From positions 2,604,001 to 2,668,000 of the forward strand of contig NZ_CP012150.1 in NCBI RefSeq assembly GCF_001187505.1: a DNA stretch of 64,000 nt, in the 5' to 3' direction. Both the position numbers and the translations under genes were made by a program. Within the stretch, counting starts at the first letter, position 1. Every line of letters starts with the position of its first letter. The notes under the pieces are model-generated. The model saw nothing but the letters and a program-made list of their open reading frames with translations. It searched no databases and was not told the DNA's origin. Shown here one piece after another: positions 1 to 8,373 of this stretch. Source of the stretch: Mycolicibacterium goodii. GTDB lineage: Bacteria; Actinomycetota; Actinomycetes; Mycobacteriales; Mycobacteriaceae.

Positions 1-269
1 CCGAGTACTGGTCGAAGCGTCCGCGCGGTTCCCAGCTGGGGGCGTGGGCCTCGCAGCAGTCGCGCCCGATCGCCTCACGCGGGGCGCTGCTGCGGCAACT
101 GGCCGAGGTGACCGAGCGGTTCGCCGATCTGGACCAGGTGCCGGTGCCGCCCAACTGGGGTGGCTACCGCATCGCGCCCGAGGTCGTGGAGTTCTGGCAG
201 GGCCGCGAGAACCGTGTGCACAACCGCATCCGGGTCGTCGGCGGCCGGGTCGAGCGGCTGCAGCCCTGA
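1..269 (+). CDS. pdxH: Pyridoxamine 5'-phosphate oxidase, C-terminal part (5' end outside window)
   Basis: Only the last 88 codons are present, read in the frame whose codons begin at position 3 and ending at the TGA at 267-269. PdxH is the FMN enzyme that oxidises pyridoxine or pyridoxamine 5'-phosphate to pyridoxal 5'-phosphate. The visible part has the family's C-terminal signatures: [13 protein letters not shown] near its beginning, [20 protein letters not shown], and the final [12 protein letters not shown] strand, where the family normally has GR-x-RLHDR. The MFS gene starts 3 bases after the stop, so the two are probably co-transcribed, but nothing suggests a shared function. Identification is secure despite the truncation; the substitution of Asn for Asp in the terminal RLHDR-like motif is mild. 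Confidence 0.9.
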   Translation, partial: EYWSKRPRGSQLGAWASQQSRPIASRGALLRQLAEVTERFADLDQVPVPPNWGGYRIAPEVVEFWQGRENRVHNRIRVVGGRVERLQP

Positions 270-272
270 CAC

Positions 273-1586
273 GTGGGACGGTTCTTCGCCGACACCGCGC
301 CGCTGCGTTCGCCGGATTTCCGGCGACTGTGGCTGGCCGGTATCCCGACGGTCATCGGCGCCAATCTGACGATCTTCGCGGTGCCGGTGCAGCTGTATGC
401 GCTGACGCAGAATTCGGCCTATGTGGGGCTGGCCGGTCTGTTCGCGCTGGTGCCGCTGGTCGTGTTCGGGTTGTGGGGCGGGGCATGGGCCGACGCCATG
501 GACCGCAGGGTGCTGTTGATCATCGCCTCGGTGGGTCTTGCGGTGTCCTCGGTGCTGCTGTGGCTGCAGGCCGCGCTGGCGCTCGACAACGTGTGGCTCG
601 TGTTGTCGATGCTGTCGGTGCAGCAGGCGTTCTACGCGATCAACAGCCCGACCCGCTCGGCGGCGATCCCGCGCATGGTGCCGGGTGAGCAACTGCCCGC
701 GGCGAACTCGCTGAACATGACCGTGATGCAGTTCGGCGCGATCGTCGGGCCGCTGCTGGCCGGGTTGCTGCTCAGCTGGGTCGACCTGTCGACGCTGTAT
801 CTGATCGACGCGATCACCTGCCTGGCGCCGATCTGGGCCACGGTCCGGCTCACCCCGATGCCCGTGGACAATGCCGAGCGCGGTTCGGCGCGCTGGGGTT
901 TCGGCGCGGTGCTGGAGGGCTTCCGTTATCTCGCGGGCAACCGCGTGGTGTTGATGTCGTTCGTCGTCGACCTCATCGCGATGATCTTCGGGATGCCACG
1001 CGCACTGTTCCCGCAGATGTCGCACGAGAGCTTCGGCGGACCGGTCGACGGCGGCACCGTGATGGCGCTGCTGGCGGCCGCGATGTCGGTGGGTGCCGTT
1101 GTGGGCGGGGTGTTCTCGGGGTGGTTGCCGCGCGTGCGGCGCCAGGGTCTTGCCGTGGTGGTGGCGATCGTGGTGTGGGGTGCGGCGATGGTCGGCTTCG
1201 GCATCGCGGGCGGCATGGCGCACGGCCGCACCGGGCTGGTGTTGTGGACGGCGTTGGCGTTCTTGGCCGTTGGCGGCGCGGCCGACATGGTGTCGGCGGC
1301 GTTCCGTTCGACCATCCTGCAGCAGGCCGCCTCGGATGATCTGCGCGGGCGTCTGCAGGGCGTGTTCACCGTCGTGGTCGCGGGCGGACCGCGGCTTGCC
1401 GACACCGCCCACGGCGCCGCGGCGGCGGCCGTGGGCACCACGGTGGCCGCCGCCGGTGGTGGTGTGCTGGTGGTCATCGGGGTGGTGGTCGCGGCGCTCG
1501 CGGTGCCTGCCTTCGTGCGCTACCGGGTGTCGGTCATCGGGACGCGGACCGTGCGCGATGCGGAATCCGAACCCGACTCGGTGTGA
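273..1586 (+). CDS. MFS transporter, enterobactin-exporter (EntS)-like
   Basis: A 437-residue membrane protein of the major facilitator superfamily, probably a proton-driven exporter. The N-terminus (PLRSPDFRRLWLAG) is typical of the EntS / DUF894 type, and about 12 hydrophobic segments follow. The motif-A equivalent between helices 2 and 3 reads GGAWADAMDRR. The GTG start lies 3 bases after the pdxH stop, which suggests translational coupling. The next gene downstream, on the same strand, is a TetR regulator that may control it. The substrate cannot be told from sequence; siderophores or drugs are the usual cargo in the family. The last third is rich in Gly, Ala and Val runs, as expected for a GC-rich membrane protein. 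Confidence 0.85.
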   Translation: MGRFFADTAPLRSPDFRRLWLAGIPTVIGANLTIFAVPVQLYALTQNSAYVGLAGLFALVPLVVFGLWGGAWADAMDRRVLLIIASVGLAVSSVLLWLQAALALDNVWLVLSMLSVQQAFYAINSPTRSAAIPRMVPGEQLPAANSLNMTVMQFGAIVGPLLAGLLLSWVDLSTLYLIDAITCLAPIWATVRLTPMPVDNAERGSARWGFGAVLEGFRYLAGNRVVLMSFVVDLIAMIFGMPRALFPQMSHESFGGPVDGGTVMALLAAAMSVGAVVGGVFSGWLPRVRRQGLAVVVAIVVWGAAMVGFGIAGGMAHGRTGLVLWTALAFLAVGGAADMVSAAFRSTILQQAASDDLRGRLQGVFTVVVAGGPRLADTAHGAAAAAVGTTVAAAGGGVLVVIGVVVAALAVPAFVRYRVSVIGTRTVRDAESEPDSV

Positions 1587-1632
1587 TCGGCAAATTTCTG
1601 CAAATCCGCGTTAGCGGGCAGACCCTGCGGTT

Positions 1633-1664
1633 ATACCGTTAACATCCGTCTGTGGCATACCGTT
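1633..1664 (+). promoter_or_regulatory. Leaderless promoter and direct repeat at the TetR gene start
   Basis: A -10-like hexamer TAACAT at 1640-1645 lies 6 bases before the GTG start at 1652, which fits a leaderless mycobacterial transcript. The octamer ATACCGTT occurs twice, at 1633-1640 and 1657-1664, 24 bases apart on either side of the start. It could be an autoregulatory operator for the TetR protein, though TetR sites are usually inverted repeats. Confidence 0.4.
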
Positions 1665-2293
1665 CGCAGCAGCTGGGTCGTCGTGAGCGCAAGAAGCAGC
1701 GGACCCGCACATTGCTGGTCAATGCCGCGATCGACCTGTGCGCCCGGCAGGGCTTCCAGCAGACGACGGTCGAGCAGATCGCCGTCGCGGCCGAGGTGTC
1801 GGCGCGCACGTTCAGCCGCTATTTCGCCACCAAGGATGCCGTGATGCTGGCGTTCCTCGACGACGTCATCGAGCTGCTTGCCGGGGCGCTCGCCCAGCAG
1901 CCGCCCGATCTCGGCGATCTCGACGCGCTCCTGCACGCGCACATTGCGGCGTTCGAGAAGACCCGGGTCGCGGAGCCTGGGCAGCTGACCGACGAACGGT
2001 TTCTGGCCTGGGCGCGCATCTTCACGTCCTCTCCTTCGCTCATGCAGGGGACCGTGCGGTTCCGTCCGGCCGTGCTCTTCGAGGTGCTCGCCGAGCGCAT
2101 GGGTGTGTCGACCGACGACCGCAAACTCACGCTGATCTGGTCGGTGTGGAACGCGATCACGACGACGGCACTGGTCCAGCTGGGGTCCGAGGTCGACTGG
2201 GCAACGGTGACCGTCGAGCGCATCTTGGACCAGATCCGCTCGACATATGCCGAGTTCGTTGAGGTAACCGGGGGCGTCCGCGAATTCGCGTGA
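1652..2293 (+). CDS. TetR/AcrR-family transcriptional regulator
   Basis: A 213-residue one-component repressor. The N-terminal DNA-binding domain (about residues 8-60) shows the family pattern: basic start RRERKKQRTR, helix AAIDLCARQGFQQTTVEQIA, and recognition helix VSARTFSRYFATKDAV. The C-terminal half is the ligand and dimer domain and gives no substrate clue. The GTG start is chosen because a TANNNT -10 box sits 6 bases upstream and the protein then has the standard short lead before the HTH. It follows the MFS exporter on the same strand, so local control of that exporter is the simplest reading, but this is inferred from position only. gltA2 begins 118 bases downstream. Confidence 0.87.
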   Translation: MAYRSQQLGRRERKKQRTRTLLVNAAIDLCARQGFQQTTVEQIAVAAEVSARTFSRYFATKDAVMLAFLDDVIELLAGALAQQPPDLGDLDALLHAHIAAFEKTRVAEPGQLTDERFLAWARIFTSSPSLMQGTVRFRPAVLFEVLAERMGVSTDDRKLTLIWSVWNAITTTALVQLGSEVDWATVTVERILDQIRSTYAEFVEVTGGVREFA

Positions 2294-2344
2294 GCAGTTG
2301 GTCACCCCCCGCGGGCAGGCCGGAGTGAATGCGACTACCTTTTG

Positions 2345-2368
2345 TAGAGCAGTCTCACCTAGAGCAGT
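2345..2368 (+). promoter_or_regulatory. Direct repeat TAGAGCAGT upstream of gltA2
   Basis: The nonamer TAGAGCAGT occurs at 2345-2353 and 2360-2368, 15 bases apart, 44 bases upstream of the gltA2 start. It is a candidate regulator site for citrate synthase. A chance repeat cannot be excluded. Confidence 0.35.
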
Positions 2369-2411
2369 AGTCGGTTCCCAACGACTTCCCGACGAGGATG
2401 AAGGGATTCCC

Positions 2412-3716
2412 GTGGCCGAAAAACCGTCGAATGGGCAGGAGCACGCCACCGTCAAGTACCCCGGTGGCGAGCTGGATCTGGAGATCGTCCATGCCACCGA
2501 GGGCGCTGACGGTATCGCGCTGGGCTCATTGCTGGCCAAGACCGGCTACACGACGTTCGATGGCGGGTTCGTCAACACCGCGTCGACCAAGAGTGCGATC
2601 ACCTATATCGACGGTGACGCCGGGATCCTGCGGTATCGGGGCTACCCGATCGAGCAGCTGGCGGAGAAGTCGACGTTCATCGAGGTCAGCTATCTGCTGA
2701 TCTACGGGGAGCTCCCGACCGCCGAGCAGTTGGAGACGTTCACCAACCAGATCCAGCGGCACACGCTGTTGCACGAGGATCTCAAGCGGTTCTTCGACGG
2801 GTTCCCGCGCAACGCGCACCCGATGCCGGTGCTGTCCAGTGCGGTCAACGCCCTGAGCGCCTACTACCAGGATTCGCTGGACCCGCTGGACAACAAGCAG
2901 GTGGAGCTGTCGACCATCCGGCTGCTGGCCAAGCTGCCGACGATCGCGGCGTACGCCTACAAGAAGTCCGAGGGCCAGCCGTTCCTGTACCCGGACAACT
3001 CGCTGAGCCTGGTGGAGAACTTCCTGCGGATGACGTTCGGTTTCCCGGCCGAGCCGTATGAGGTCGACCCGGAGATCGTCCGCGCGCTGGACATGTTGCT
3101 GATCCTGCACGCCGATCACGAGCAGAACTGCTCCACGTCGACGGTGCGGCTGGTGGGCAGCTCGCAGGCCAACCTGTTCACCTCGATCTCGGGTGGCATC
3201 AACGCGCTGTGGGGCCCGCTGCACGGCGGTGCCAACCAGGCGGTGCTGGAGATGCTGGAGAAGATCCGCGCCCAGGGCGGTGACGTCAGCGATTTCGTCC
3301 GCAAGGTCAAGAACCGCGAGGACGGCGTGAAGCTCATGGGCTTCGGGCACCGCGTGTACAAGAACTACGATCCGCGGGCGCGCATCGTCAAGGAGCAGGC
3401 CGACAAGATCCTGGGCAAGCTCGGCGGCGACGACGAGCTGCTGGACATCGCCAAGCAGCTCGAGGAGATCGCGCTCACCGACGACTTCTTCATCGAGCGC
3501 AAGCTGTACCCGAACGTCGACTACTACACCGGCGTGATCTACCGGGCCATGGGCTTCCCGACGCGCATGTTCACGGTGCTGTTCGCGCTGGGCCGGCTGC
3601 CGGGCTGGATCGCGCACTGGCGCGAGATGCATTCCGAGCCCAACAAGATCGGCCGTCCGCGCCAGATCTACACCGGTTACACCGAGCGCGCCTACACCGA
3701 CATCGGCGGGCGCTGA
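2412..3716 (+). CDS. gltA2: Citrate synthase (type II)
   Basis: Condenses acetyl-CoA with oxaloacetate to citrate, the entry step of the TCA cycle, in the cytoplasm. The protein is 434 residues, the normal length for bacterial hexameric citrate synthase. The catalytic triad is visible: His about 271 in [10 protein letters not shown], His about 313 in MGFGHRVYK and Asp about 370 in [10 protein letters not shown]. The GTG at 2412 is chosen over an upstream in-frame start because AAGGG lies just before it and the product MAEKPSNG matches mycobacterial citrate synthases. It corresponds to M. tuberculosis gltA2 (Rv0896). It is probably transcribed alone: the TetR gene upstream ends 118 bases away and the next gene is convergent. 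Confidence 0.97.
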   Translation: MAEKPSNGQEHATVKYPGGELDLEIVHATEGADGIALGSLLAKTGYTTFDGGFVNTASTKSAITYIDGDAGILRYRGYPIEQLAEKSTFIEVSYLLIYGELPTAEQLETFTNQIQRHTLLHEDLKRFFDGFPRNAHPMPVLSSAVNALSAYYQDSLDPLDNKQVELSTIRLLAKLPTIAAYAYKKSEGQPFLYPDNSLSLVENFLRMTFGFPAEPYEVDPEIVRALDMLLILHADHEQNCSTSTVRLVGSSQANLFTSISGGINALWGPLHGGANQAVLEMLEKIRAQGGDVSDFVRKVKNREDGVKLMGFGHRVYKNYDPRARIVKEQADKILGKLGGDDELLDIAKQLEEIALTDDFFIERKLYPNVDYYTGVIYRAMGFPTRMFTVLFALGRLPGWIAHWREMHSEPNKIGRPRQIYTGYTERAYTDIGGR

Positions 3717-3721
3717 ACCGT

Positions 3722-3757
3722 CCTCACCGCACCGGCAGGGCCACCCCGCCGGTGAGG
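3722..3757. terminator. Possible bidirectional stem-loop between gltA2 and the convergent YbaK-like gene
   Basis: CCTCACCG at 3722-3729 pairs with CGGTGAGG at 3750-3757 across a 20-base loop. It starts 6 bases after the gltA2 stop and lies inside the 3' end of the opposing gene. There is no T-run, which is common for mycobacterial terminators. Weakly supported. Confidence 0.3.
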
Positions 3758-4203
3758 GCCAGCAGCTGTTCGTAGGTCAGCGGCATGACCGAATCGGCCG
3801 TGCCGGCGGCGGTCCAGATCACCGGGTATGACGCGAGCGTCTTGTCGACGACGGTGCGCAGCGGTTGCGGATGCCCGGTGGGCGCCACCCCGCCGATCAC
3901 CTGACCGGTGGCGGTGCGGACGAGTTTCGGGTTGGCCTTGGTGATCGCGTCGGCGCCGAGATGCTTGGCGAGGACGTCGGTGTCGACGCGGGCGGCGCCG
4001 CTGGCCATCACCAGCAGCGGTTCGCCGTCGCATTCGAACACCAGGCTGTTGGCGATCGCGCCCACCTCGCAGCCGAGTTGCTCGGCGGCCGCCGCGGCGG
4101 TCTTGGCGTCGGCGTCGAGGATCTTGATGGCCGGGTCGATTCCGGCGGCCGTGACAGCGGCCGCGACGCGCGCATTCCGTTCGTTCACGGTGACGATTCT
4201 CAC
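3724..4203 (-). CDS. YbaK/EbsC-family aminoacyl-tRNA deacylase-like protein
   Basis: A 159-residue single-domain protein of the YbaK/ProX fold, whose members hydrolyse mischarged aminoacyl-tRNA (for example Cys-tRNA-Pro) in trans. Supporting motifs are [19 protein letters not shown], the Lys/Asn-rich segment TKANPKLVR and the C-terminal [16 protein letters not shown], which match the conserved GG-x-x-P/H region. The frame stays open far upstream, but homology begins near [10 protein letters not shown], so I place the start at the GTG whose first base is 4203; a second GTG 15 bases further in is possible. It is convergent with gltA2 and divergent from the MFS gene at 4261. The substrate tRNA is not predictable. 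Confidence 0.8.
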   Translation of the reverse strand: MRIVTVNERNARVAAAVTAAGIDPAIKILDADAKTAAAAAEQLGCEVGAIANSLVFECDGEPLLVMASGAARVDTDVLAKHLGADAITKANPKLVRTATGQVIGGVAPTGHPQPLRTVVDKTLASYPVIWTAAGTADSVMPLTYEQLLALTGGVALPVR

Positions 4204-4239
4204 CGATGCAGGTTTGCGGGCTACTTGCGGGACAAACAG

Positions 4240-4253
4240 TTGTGCTTTCACAA
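4240..4253. promoter_or_regulatory. Palindrome TTGTG-N4-CACAA before the MFS/MarR operon
   Basis: A perfect 5-bp inverted repeat, TTGTG (4240-4244) and CACAA (4249-4253), ends 7 bases before the MFS start. The related words AGTTGTG and AGTTGTA on either side extend the symmetry loosely. Its place fits an operator for the MarR protein encoded at the end of the operon (inference). Confidence 0.45.
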
Positions 4254-4260
4254 TAGTTGT

Positions 4261-5718
4261 ATGAATGAAACCGTCGGTGCGCTCAGCGCGCGGCGCAAGG
4301 CGATCATCCTCGTCTCGTGCTGCCTGAGCCTGCTGATCGTGTCGATGGACGCCACCATCGTCAACGTCGCGATCCCCAGCATCCGCACCGACCTCGGGGC
4401 GTCCCCGTCGCAACTGCAGTGGGTGATCGACGTCTACACGCTCGTGCTCGCGTCGCTGCTGCTGCTCGCGGGCGCCACCGCCGACCGGTTCGGCCGCAGG
4501 CGCACCTTCCACCTCGGGCTGACGGTGTTCGCGATCGCGTCGCTGCTGTGCAGCGTGGCGCCGAACATCGAGACGCTCATCGCGGCGCGTCTGCTGCAGG
4601 CCATCGGCGGTTCGATGCTCAACCCCGTGGCGATGTCGATCATCACGCAGGTGTTCACCGGCCGCGTCGAGCGGGCCCGTGCGATCGGCGTGTGGGGCGG
4701 CGTGGTCGGCATCTCGATGGCGCTGGGCCCGTTGGTCGGTGGCGCGCTGATCCAGTACGTCGACTGGCGCGCGGTGTTCTGGATCAACCTGCCGATCTGC
4801 GCGCTGGCGATCCTGCTGACCGCGATCTTCGTGCCGGAATCGAAATCGTCGACGATGCGTGACATCGACCCGGTGGGGCAGGGGCTCGGCGTCGGGTTCC
4901 TGTTCGGCGTGGTGTTCGTGCTCATCGAGGGCCCGGGCATGGGCTGGACCGATCCGCGCACCCTCGCGGTGTCGGTCGCCGCGCTGCTGGCCTTCGTGGC
5001 GTTCCTGCACTACGAATCCCGCCGCCACGACCCGTTCATCGATCTGCGGTTCTTCCGCAGCGTGCCGTTCTCATCGGCCACACTGGTCGCGGTGTGTGCG
5101 TTCGCGGCGTACGGCGCGTTCCTGTTCATGATGTCGCTGTACCTGCAGGCCGAGCGGGGTTACTCGGCGATGCACACCGGGCTCATCTACCTGCCGATCG
5201 CGATCGGCACGCTGATCTTCTCGCCGCTGTCGGGACGGTTGGTGGGACGCTTCGGCAGTCGCCCGTCGCTGGTGGCCGCGGGCATCCTGATCACCGCGGC
5301 GACCCTGCTGCTGACCCGGCTCACGGTGACCACGCCGGTGTGGCTGGTGCTGGTGATCTTCGCGGTGTTCGGTATCGGGTTCGCGATGGTCAACGCGCCG
5401 ATCACCACGACGGCGGTCAGCGGCATGCCGATCGACCGCGCGGGTGCGGCGTCGGCGGTCGCATCGACCAGCAGGCAGGTCGGCGTGAGCATCGGTGTGG
5501 CGCTGTGCGGTTCGGTCGCAGGCGCCGCGCTGGCCGGATCCGGTGCCGACTTCGCCGTCGCGGCGCGGCCGCTGTGGATGATCTGCGCCGCGCTGGGCGT
5601 GGTGATCCTCGCGATCGGCGTGGTGTCGACATCACCGTGGGCGCTGCGCTCGGCCGAACGTCTCGCGCCGTTGATCGGTGCACACCATCGTCCTTCGGAG
5701 GTGGCCCATGTCCACTGA
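4261..5718 (+). CDS. MFS drug exporter, DHA2 (EmrB/QacA, 14-helix) family
   Basis: A 485-residue multidrug efflux protein. It has the DHA2 hallmarks: helix 1 motif LLIVSMDATIVNVAIPSI, motif A ATADRFGRRRTF between helices 2 and 3, and motif C-like GVVGISMALGPLVGGAL in helix 5. About 14 hydrophobic segments are visible, and the length is right for the family. The ATG at 4261 places the conserved helix 1 after a short cytoplasmic lead; the frame is open upstream, but that region is the YbaK-like gene on the other strand. It overlaps the MarR gene by 11 bases, so the two form an exporter-regulator operon. Substrate unknown. Confidence 0.9.
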   Translation: MNETVGALSARRKAIILVSCCLSLLIVSMDATIVNVAIPSIRTDLGASPSQLQWVIDVYTLVLASLLLLAGATADRFGRRRTFHLGLTVFAIASLLCSVAPNIETLIAARLLQAIGGSMLNPVAMSIITQVFTGRVERARAIGVWGGVVGISMALGPLVGGALIQYVDWRAVFWINLPICALAILLTAIFVPESKSSTMRDIDPVGQGLGVGFLFGVVFVLIEGPGMGWTDPRTLAVSVAALLAFVAFLHYESRRHDPFIDLRFFRSVPFSSATLVAVCAFAAYGAFLFMMSLYLQAERGYSAMHTGLIYLPIAIGTLIFSPLSGRLVGRFGSRPSLVAAGILITAATLLLTRLTVTTPVWLVLVIFAVFGIGFAMVNAPITTTAVSGMPIDRAGAASAVASTSRQVGVSIGVALCGSVAGAALAGSGADFAVAARPLWMICAALGVVILAIGVVSTSPWALRSAERLAPLIGAHHRPSEVAHVH

Positions 5719-6154
5719 GGTCATGCAGGCGGTCGCGTCACGCAACGTCCACCCCGACGAGGTCTGGCGTGCGCTCACCGCACTGGTCTACGACAACCGG
5801 GACAGCTGGAAACGCGCCGTGATCGAGCGAAGCGGCCTGCCGTTCAGCCGGATTCGCGTGCTGCGCCGGTTGGCCCGCCAACCGATGACGGTCAAGGAAC
5901 TCGCGCACGCGGCGACCATGGACGCGCCTGCCGCCACGGTCGCCGTCAACGATCTGGAAGAGCGTGGGCTGGTGGTCCGCACCGTCGATCCGGCCAACCG
6001 GCGGTGCAAGACGGTGTCGATCACCGATGCGGGCCTGGCGCTGTGGCGCATCATCGAGGCCGTCGATGACCCCGCGCCCGAACCCCTCGCCGCGCTCGAC
6101 GGCGAGGACCTGCGGACGCTGCACGCGATCCTGTCGAAGATCCCGACCCGCTAG
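5708..6154 (+). CDS. MarR-family transcriptional regulator
   Basis: A 148-residue winged-helix regulator. The MarR core is seen at about residues 30-110: SRIRVLRRLARQPMTVKELAHAA, recognition helix with DAPAATVAVNDLEERGLV, and wing VRTVDPANRRCKTVSIT. The ATG at 5708 overlaps the MFS stop by 11 bases and has CGGAGG about 7 bases upstream. An upstream in-frame ATG at 5678 is less likely because it has no such site. It probably represses its own operon in response to a compound the exporter handles, perhaps through the palindrome at 4240-4253. The stop codon overlaps the convergent FAD oxidoreductase gene by 4 bases. Confidence 0.87.
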   Translation: MSTEVMQAVASRNVHPDEVWRALTALVYDNRDSWKRAVIERSGLPFSRIRVLRRLARQPMTVKELAHAATMDAPAATVAVNDLEERGLVVRTVDPANRRCKTVSITDAGLALWRIIEAVDDPAPEPLAALDGEDLRTLHAILSKIPTR

Positions 6155-7719
6155 GGGCGCTTGGCGCTTTCCAGCACCGCCATCGCGGCGTTGTGCCCGC
6201 CGACGCCCGACACCGCGCCACCGCGGCGGGAACCCGATCCGCACAGCAGGATCCGTTCGTGCGCGGTGGCCACCCCCCAACGCTGCGCCGGGGTGTCCAG
6301 CGGCTCGTCGTCGTCGACGAACGGCCACCGCAGCGCATCGTGGAAGATGTTGCCCGCGGTCATGCCGAGACTGCGTTCCAGATCGACGGTGGTCTTGGCC
6401 TCGATGCACAACCGGCCCGAGCCGTCCTCCATCAGGACGTCCTGGATGGGTTCGGCGAGAACCGAATTCAGCGAGTTCAGCACGGCCGAGGTGAGGCGGT
6501 CGCGCATCCGGTCGGGATCGTTGGCCGCCAGTGAATGCGGGGTGTGCAGGCCGAACACCGTCAGTGTCTGCGCACCGGAGGCGCGCAGGTCGTCGGACAG
6601 GATGCTCGGGTCGGTCAGCGAGTGGCAGTAGATCTCGCACGGCAGCGGATCGGGCACTCGCCCGCTCGCCGCGGCGGCGTACGCCGAATCGAGTTGCCGC
6701 AGCGTCTCGTTGATGTGGAAGGTGCCGCCGAACGCCTGTTCGGCCGTGACGGTCTCGTCGCGCAGGCGCGGCAGCCGGCGCAGCATCAGGTTGACCTTCA
6801 CCTGTGATCCCTGCGCGGTGTCGGGTGCCGGTTCACCCAGAAGTTTCGCCAGCACCGCGGGTGTGACGTTGGCCAGTACCCGGCCCGCGCCGATGCGGTG
6901 CGCGGTCCCGCCCTGCCGGTAGCGCACCTCGCCGTCCGGCGTGATCGCGTAAACCTCTGCGCCGGTGACGATTTCGGCTCCGAACCCGGCCGCCGACGCG
7001 GCCAGCGCGCCGGTCACCGCGCCCATGCCGCCGATCGGTACGTCCCAGTCACCCGTGCCGCCGCCGATCAGGTGGTACAGGAAGCACACGTTCTGGATGA
7101 GCGACGGATCGTCGGTGGCGGCGAACGTGCCGATCAGCGCGTCGGTGGCCATGACCCCGCGCACCAGGTCGCTGTGCACCGCGGCGGTGATCGCGGCCCC
7201 GATGGGCCGGGTGGTCAGGTCGTCCCACACCGCGGCGGCGTCGGACTGCTGACCGCCCAGCACGTGGTCGCGCATCTGGGTGCGGGTGCGCAGCGGTTGC
7301 AGCAGCGTCGGCCAGATCCGGGTGGTGACCAGGGCCCAGCGCCGGTAGAACTCGGCGAACGCGTCCGCGTCGGCCTCGGCGCCGACCGCCGCGAACGTCG
7401 ACTCCGGTCCGACCAGCAGACCGGTGCGCCCCGATGTGGCGGGGTCGGGGGTGTAGGACGAATAGCGGCGACGCGCCAGGCGGATCCGCGCACCGAGGTC
7501 GTCGATGATGCTGCGCGGCAGCAGGCTCACCAGATACGAGTAGCGCGACAGGCGGGCGTCGACGCCTTCGAAGGCGTGGGCCGAGACGGCCGCACCGCCG
7601 ACGTGGTCGAGGCGTTCGAGCACCCTGACCCGGCGCCCGGCGCGGGCCAGATATGCGGCGGCCACCAGGCCGTTGTGCCCGCCGCCGACGATGACGACGT
7701 CGAACTGCGGTTCGGTCAT
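6151..7719 (-). CDS. FAD-dependent oxidoreductase, phytoene-desaturase-like (Rv0897c-like)
   Basis: A 522-residue flavoprotein of the amine oxidase / phytoene dehydrogenase superfamily. The N-terminal dinucleotide fold is VVIVGGGHNGLVAAAYLARAG (about residues 9-29), followed by the E-R-x-x-x-x-GG segment VLERLDHVGGAA. The C-terminal FAD-closing motif is LLCGSGSRRGGAVSGVGGHN. It matches by context M. tuberculosis Rv0897c, next to gltA2 and Rv0898c. The ATG start lies 6 bases after the DUF2630 stop, so the two form an operon. The substrate is not known; the family oxidises carotenoid-like or amine substrates. There is no carotenoid gene nearby. Confidence 0.88.
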   Translation of the reverse strand: MTEPQFDVVIVGGGHNGLVAAAYLARAGRRVRVLERLDHVGGAAVSAHAFEGVDARLSRYSYLVSLLPRSIIDDLGARIRLARRRYSSYTPDPATSGRTGLLVGPESTFAAVGAEADADAFAEFYRRWALVTTRIWPTLLQPLRTRTQMRDHVLGGQQSDAAAVWDDLTTRPIGAAITAAVHSDLVRGVMATDALIGTFAATDDPSLIQNVCFLYHLIGGGTGDWDVPIGGMGAVTGALAASAAGFGAEIVTGAEVYAITPDGEVRYRQGGTAHRIGAGRVLANVTPAVLAKLLGEPAPDTAQGSQVKVNLMLRRLPRLRDETVTAEQAFGGTFHINETLRQLDSAYAAAASGRVPDPLPCEIYCHSLTDPSILSDDLRASGAQTLTVFGLHTPHSLAANDPDRMRDRLTSAVLNSLNSVLAEPIQDVLMEDGSGRLCIEAKTTVDLERSLGMTAGNIFHDALRWPFVDDDEPLDTPAQRWGVATAHERILLCGSGSRRGGAVSGVGGHNAAMAVLESAKRP

Positions 7720-7725
7720 GCCGCG

Positions 7726-7974
7726 TCAGTTCTTGTAGTTCTCGACCTCGCCGGCCGGACGGACCTCGGCTTCGCGGGGATCCTGTCCGGTCTCACGCAG
7801 GGCGCGGCGTTGCCGCAGCAGGTCCCAGCACTGGTCGAGTGCGACTTCCAGCCGGGCCAGCCGCTGGTGTTCCTCGTCCTCACTGATCTCCTTGCGCTGG
7901 AGCCGGTCGCGCAGTTCCTGCTCCTCGGCAACCAGGCGGTGAACTTCGGCGAGGATGTCTTGGTCTTTTGCCAC
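7726..7974 (-). CDS. DUF2630 family protein (Rv0898c-like)
   Basis: A small 82-residue charged protein, almost entirely helical, with a probable coiled coil from about residue 3 to 60 (ILAEVHRLVAEEQELRDRL and following heptads). It matches the DUF2630 family, found mainly in actinobacteria, and in position M. tuberculosis Rv0898c. Its function is unknown. I place the start at the GTG at 7974 because the family begins with the VAKDQDILAEVH-like helix; the open frame continues upstream into the divergent FKBP gene. It is the first gene of a two-gene operon with the FAD oxidoreductase. Confidence 0.82.
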   Translation of the reverse strand: MAKDQDILAEVHRLVAEEQELRDRLQRKEISEDEEHQRLARLEVALDQCWDLLRQRRALRETGQDPREAEVRPAGEVENYKN

Positions 7975-7992
7975 ACCGCCAGTGTGCCCGAC

Positions 7993-7998
7993 TACGGT
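7993..7998 (+). promoter_or_regulatory. Candidate -10 box of a leaderless FKBP transcript
   Basis: TACGGT (TANNNT) lies 7 bases before the GTG at 8006, and there is no Shine-Dalgarno sequence. This supports both the start choice and leaderless translation. Confidence 0.4.
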
Positions 7999-8005
7999 TG
8001 GTCCG

Positions 8006-8368
8006 GTGACTACAAAACCTGAGATCGAGTTTCCGGACGGACCCGCCCCGACGGAACTGGTCATCACCGATCTGGTGGTGGGCGACGGTCCCGAGGCGGT
8101 GGCAGGCGGCAACGTCGAGGTGCACTACGTCGGTGTCGAATACGACAGCGGCGAGGAGTTCGACAGCTCGTGGAATCGCGGTGAGTCGATCGAGTTCCCG
8201 TTGCGAGGCTTGATCCAGGGTTGGCAGGACGGCATCCCCGGCATGCGTGTCGGTGGGCGTCGTCAGCTGATCATCCCGCCCGAGCAGGCGTACGGTCCCG
8301 CGGGCGGCGGTCACCGCCTCTCGGGCAAGACGCTCATCTTTGTCATCGACCTGCTGGCCAGCCGCTAG
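8006..8368 (+). CDS. FKBP-type peptidyl-prolyl cis-trans isomerase
   Basis: A 120-residue single-domain FKBP that catalyses proline isomerisation and so assists protein folding. The active-site pattern of the family is clear: VEVHYVGVEYDSGEEFDSSW, the GLIQGWQDGIPGMRVGGRR strand-helix-strand, PPEQAYGP, and the closing strand LIFVIDLLA. No signal peptide is seen, so it should be cytoplasmic. The GTG at 8006 gives MTTKPEIEFPDG, the usual short lead; the open frame before it is the divergent DUF2630 promoter region. In M. tuberculosis the arfABC genes (Rv0899-Rv0901) occupy this place between Rv0898c and prrB; they are absent here. It converges with prrB with a 5-base gap. Confidence 0.93.
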   Translation: MTTKPEIEFPDGPAPTELVITDLVVGDGPEAVAGGNVEVHYVGVEYDSGEEFDSSWNRGESIEFPLRGLIQGWQDGIPGMRVGGRRQLIIPPEQAYGPAGGGHRLSGKTLIFVIDLLASR

Positions 8369-8373
8369 CCATC

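Noticed and set aside
75..1412. Long open frame on the minus strand opposite the MFS gene, and similar long antisense frames across the window (for example 2526-3632, 14623-16209, 44084-45820)
   Set aside because: They are rich in Arg, His, Gln and Asp with no domain or motif, lie exactly opposite convincing genes, and are the usual by-product of GC-rich codon bias.
4204..5028. Upstream extension of the YbaK-like frame to 434 residues
   Set aside because: The extra 275 residues are low-complexity antisense of the MFS exporter; YbaK homology starts at the GTG at 4203.
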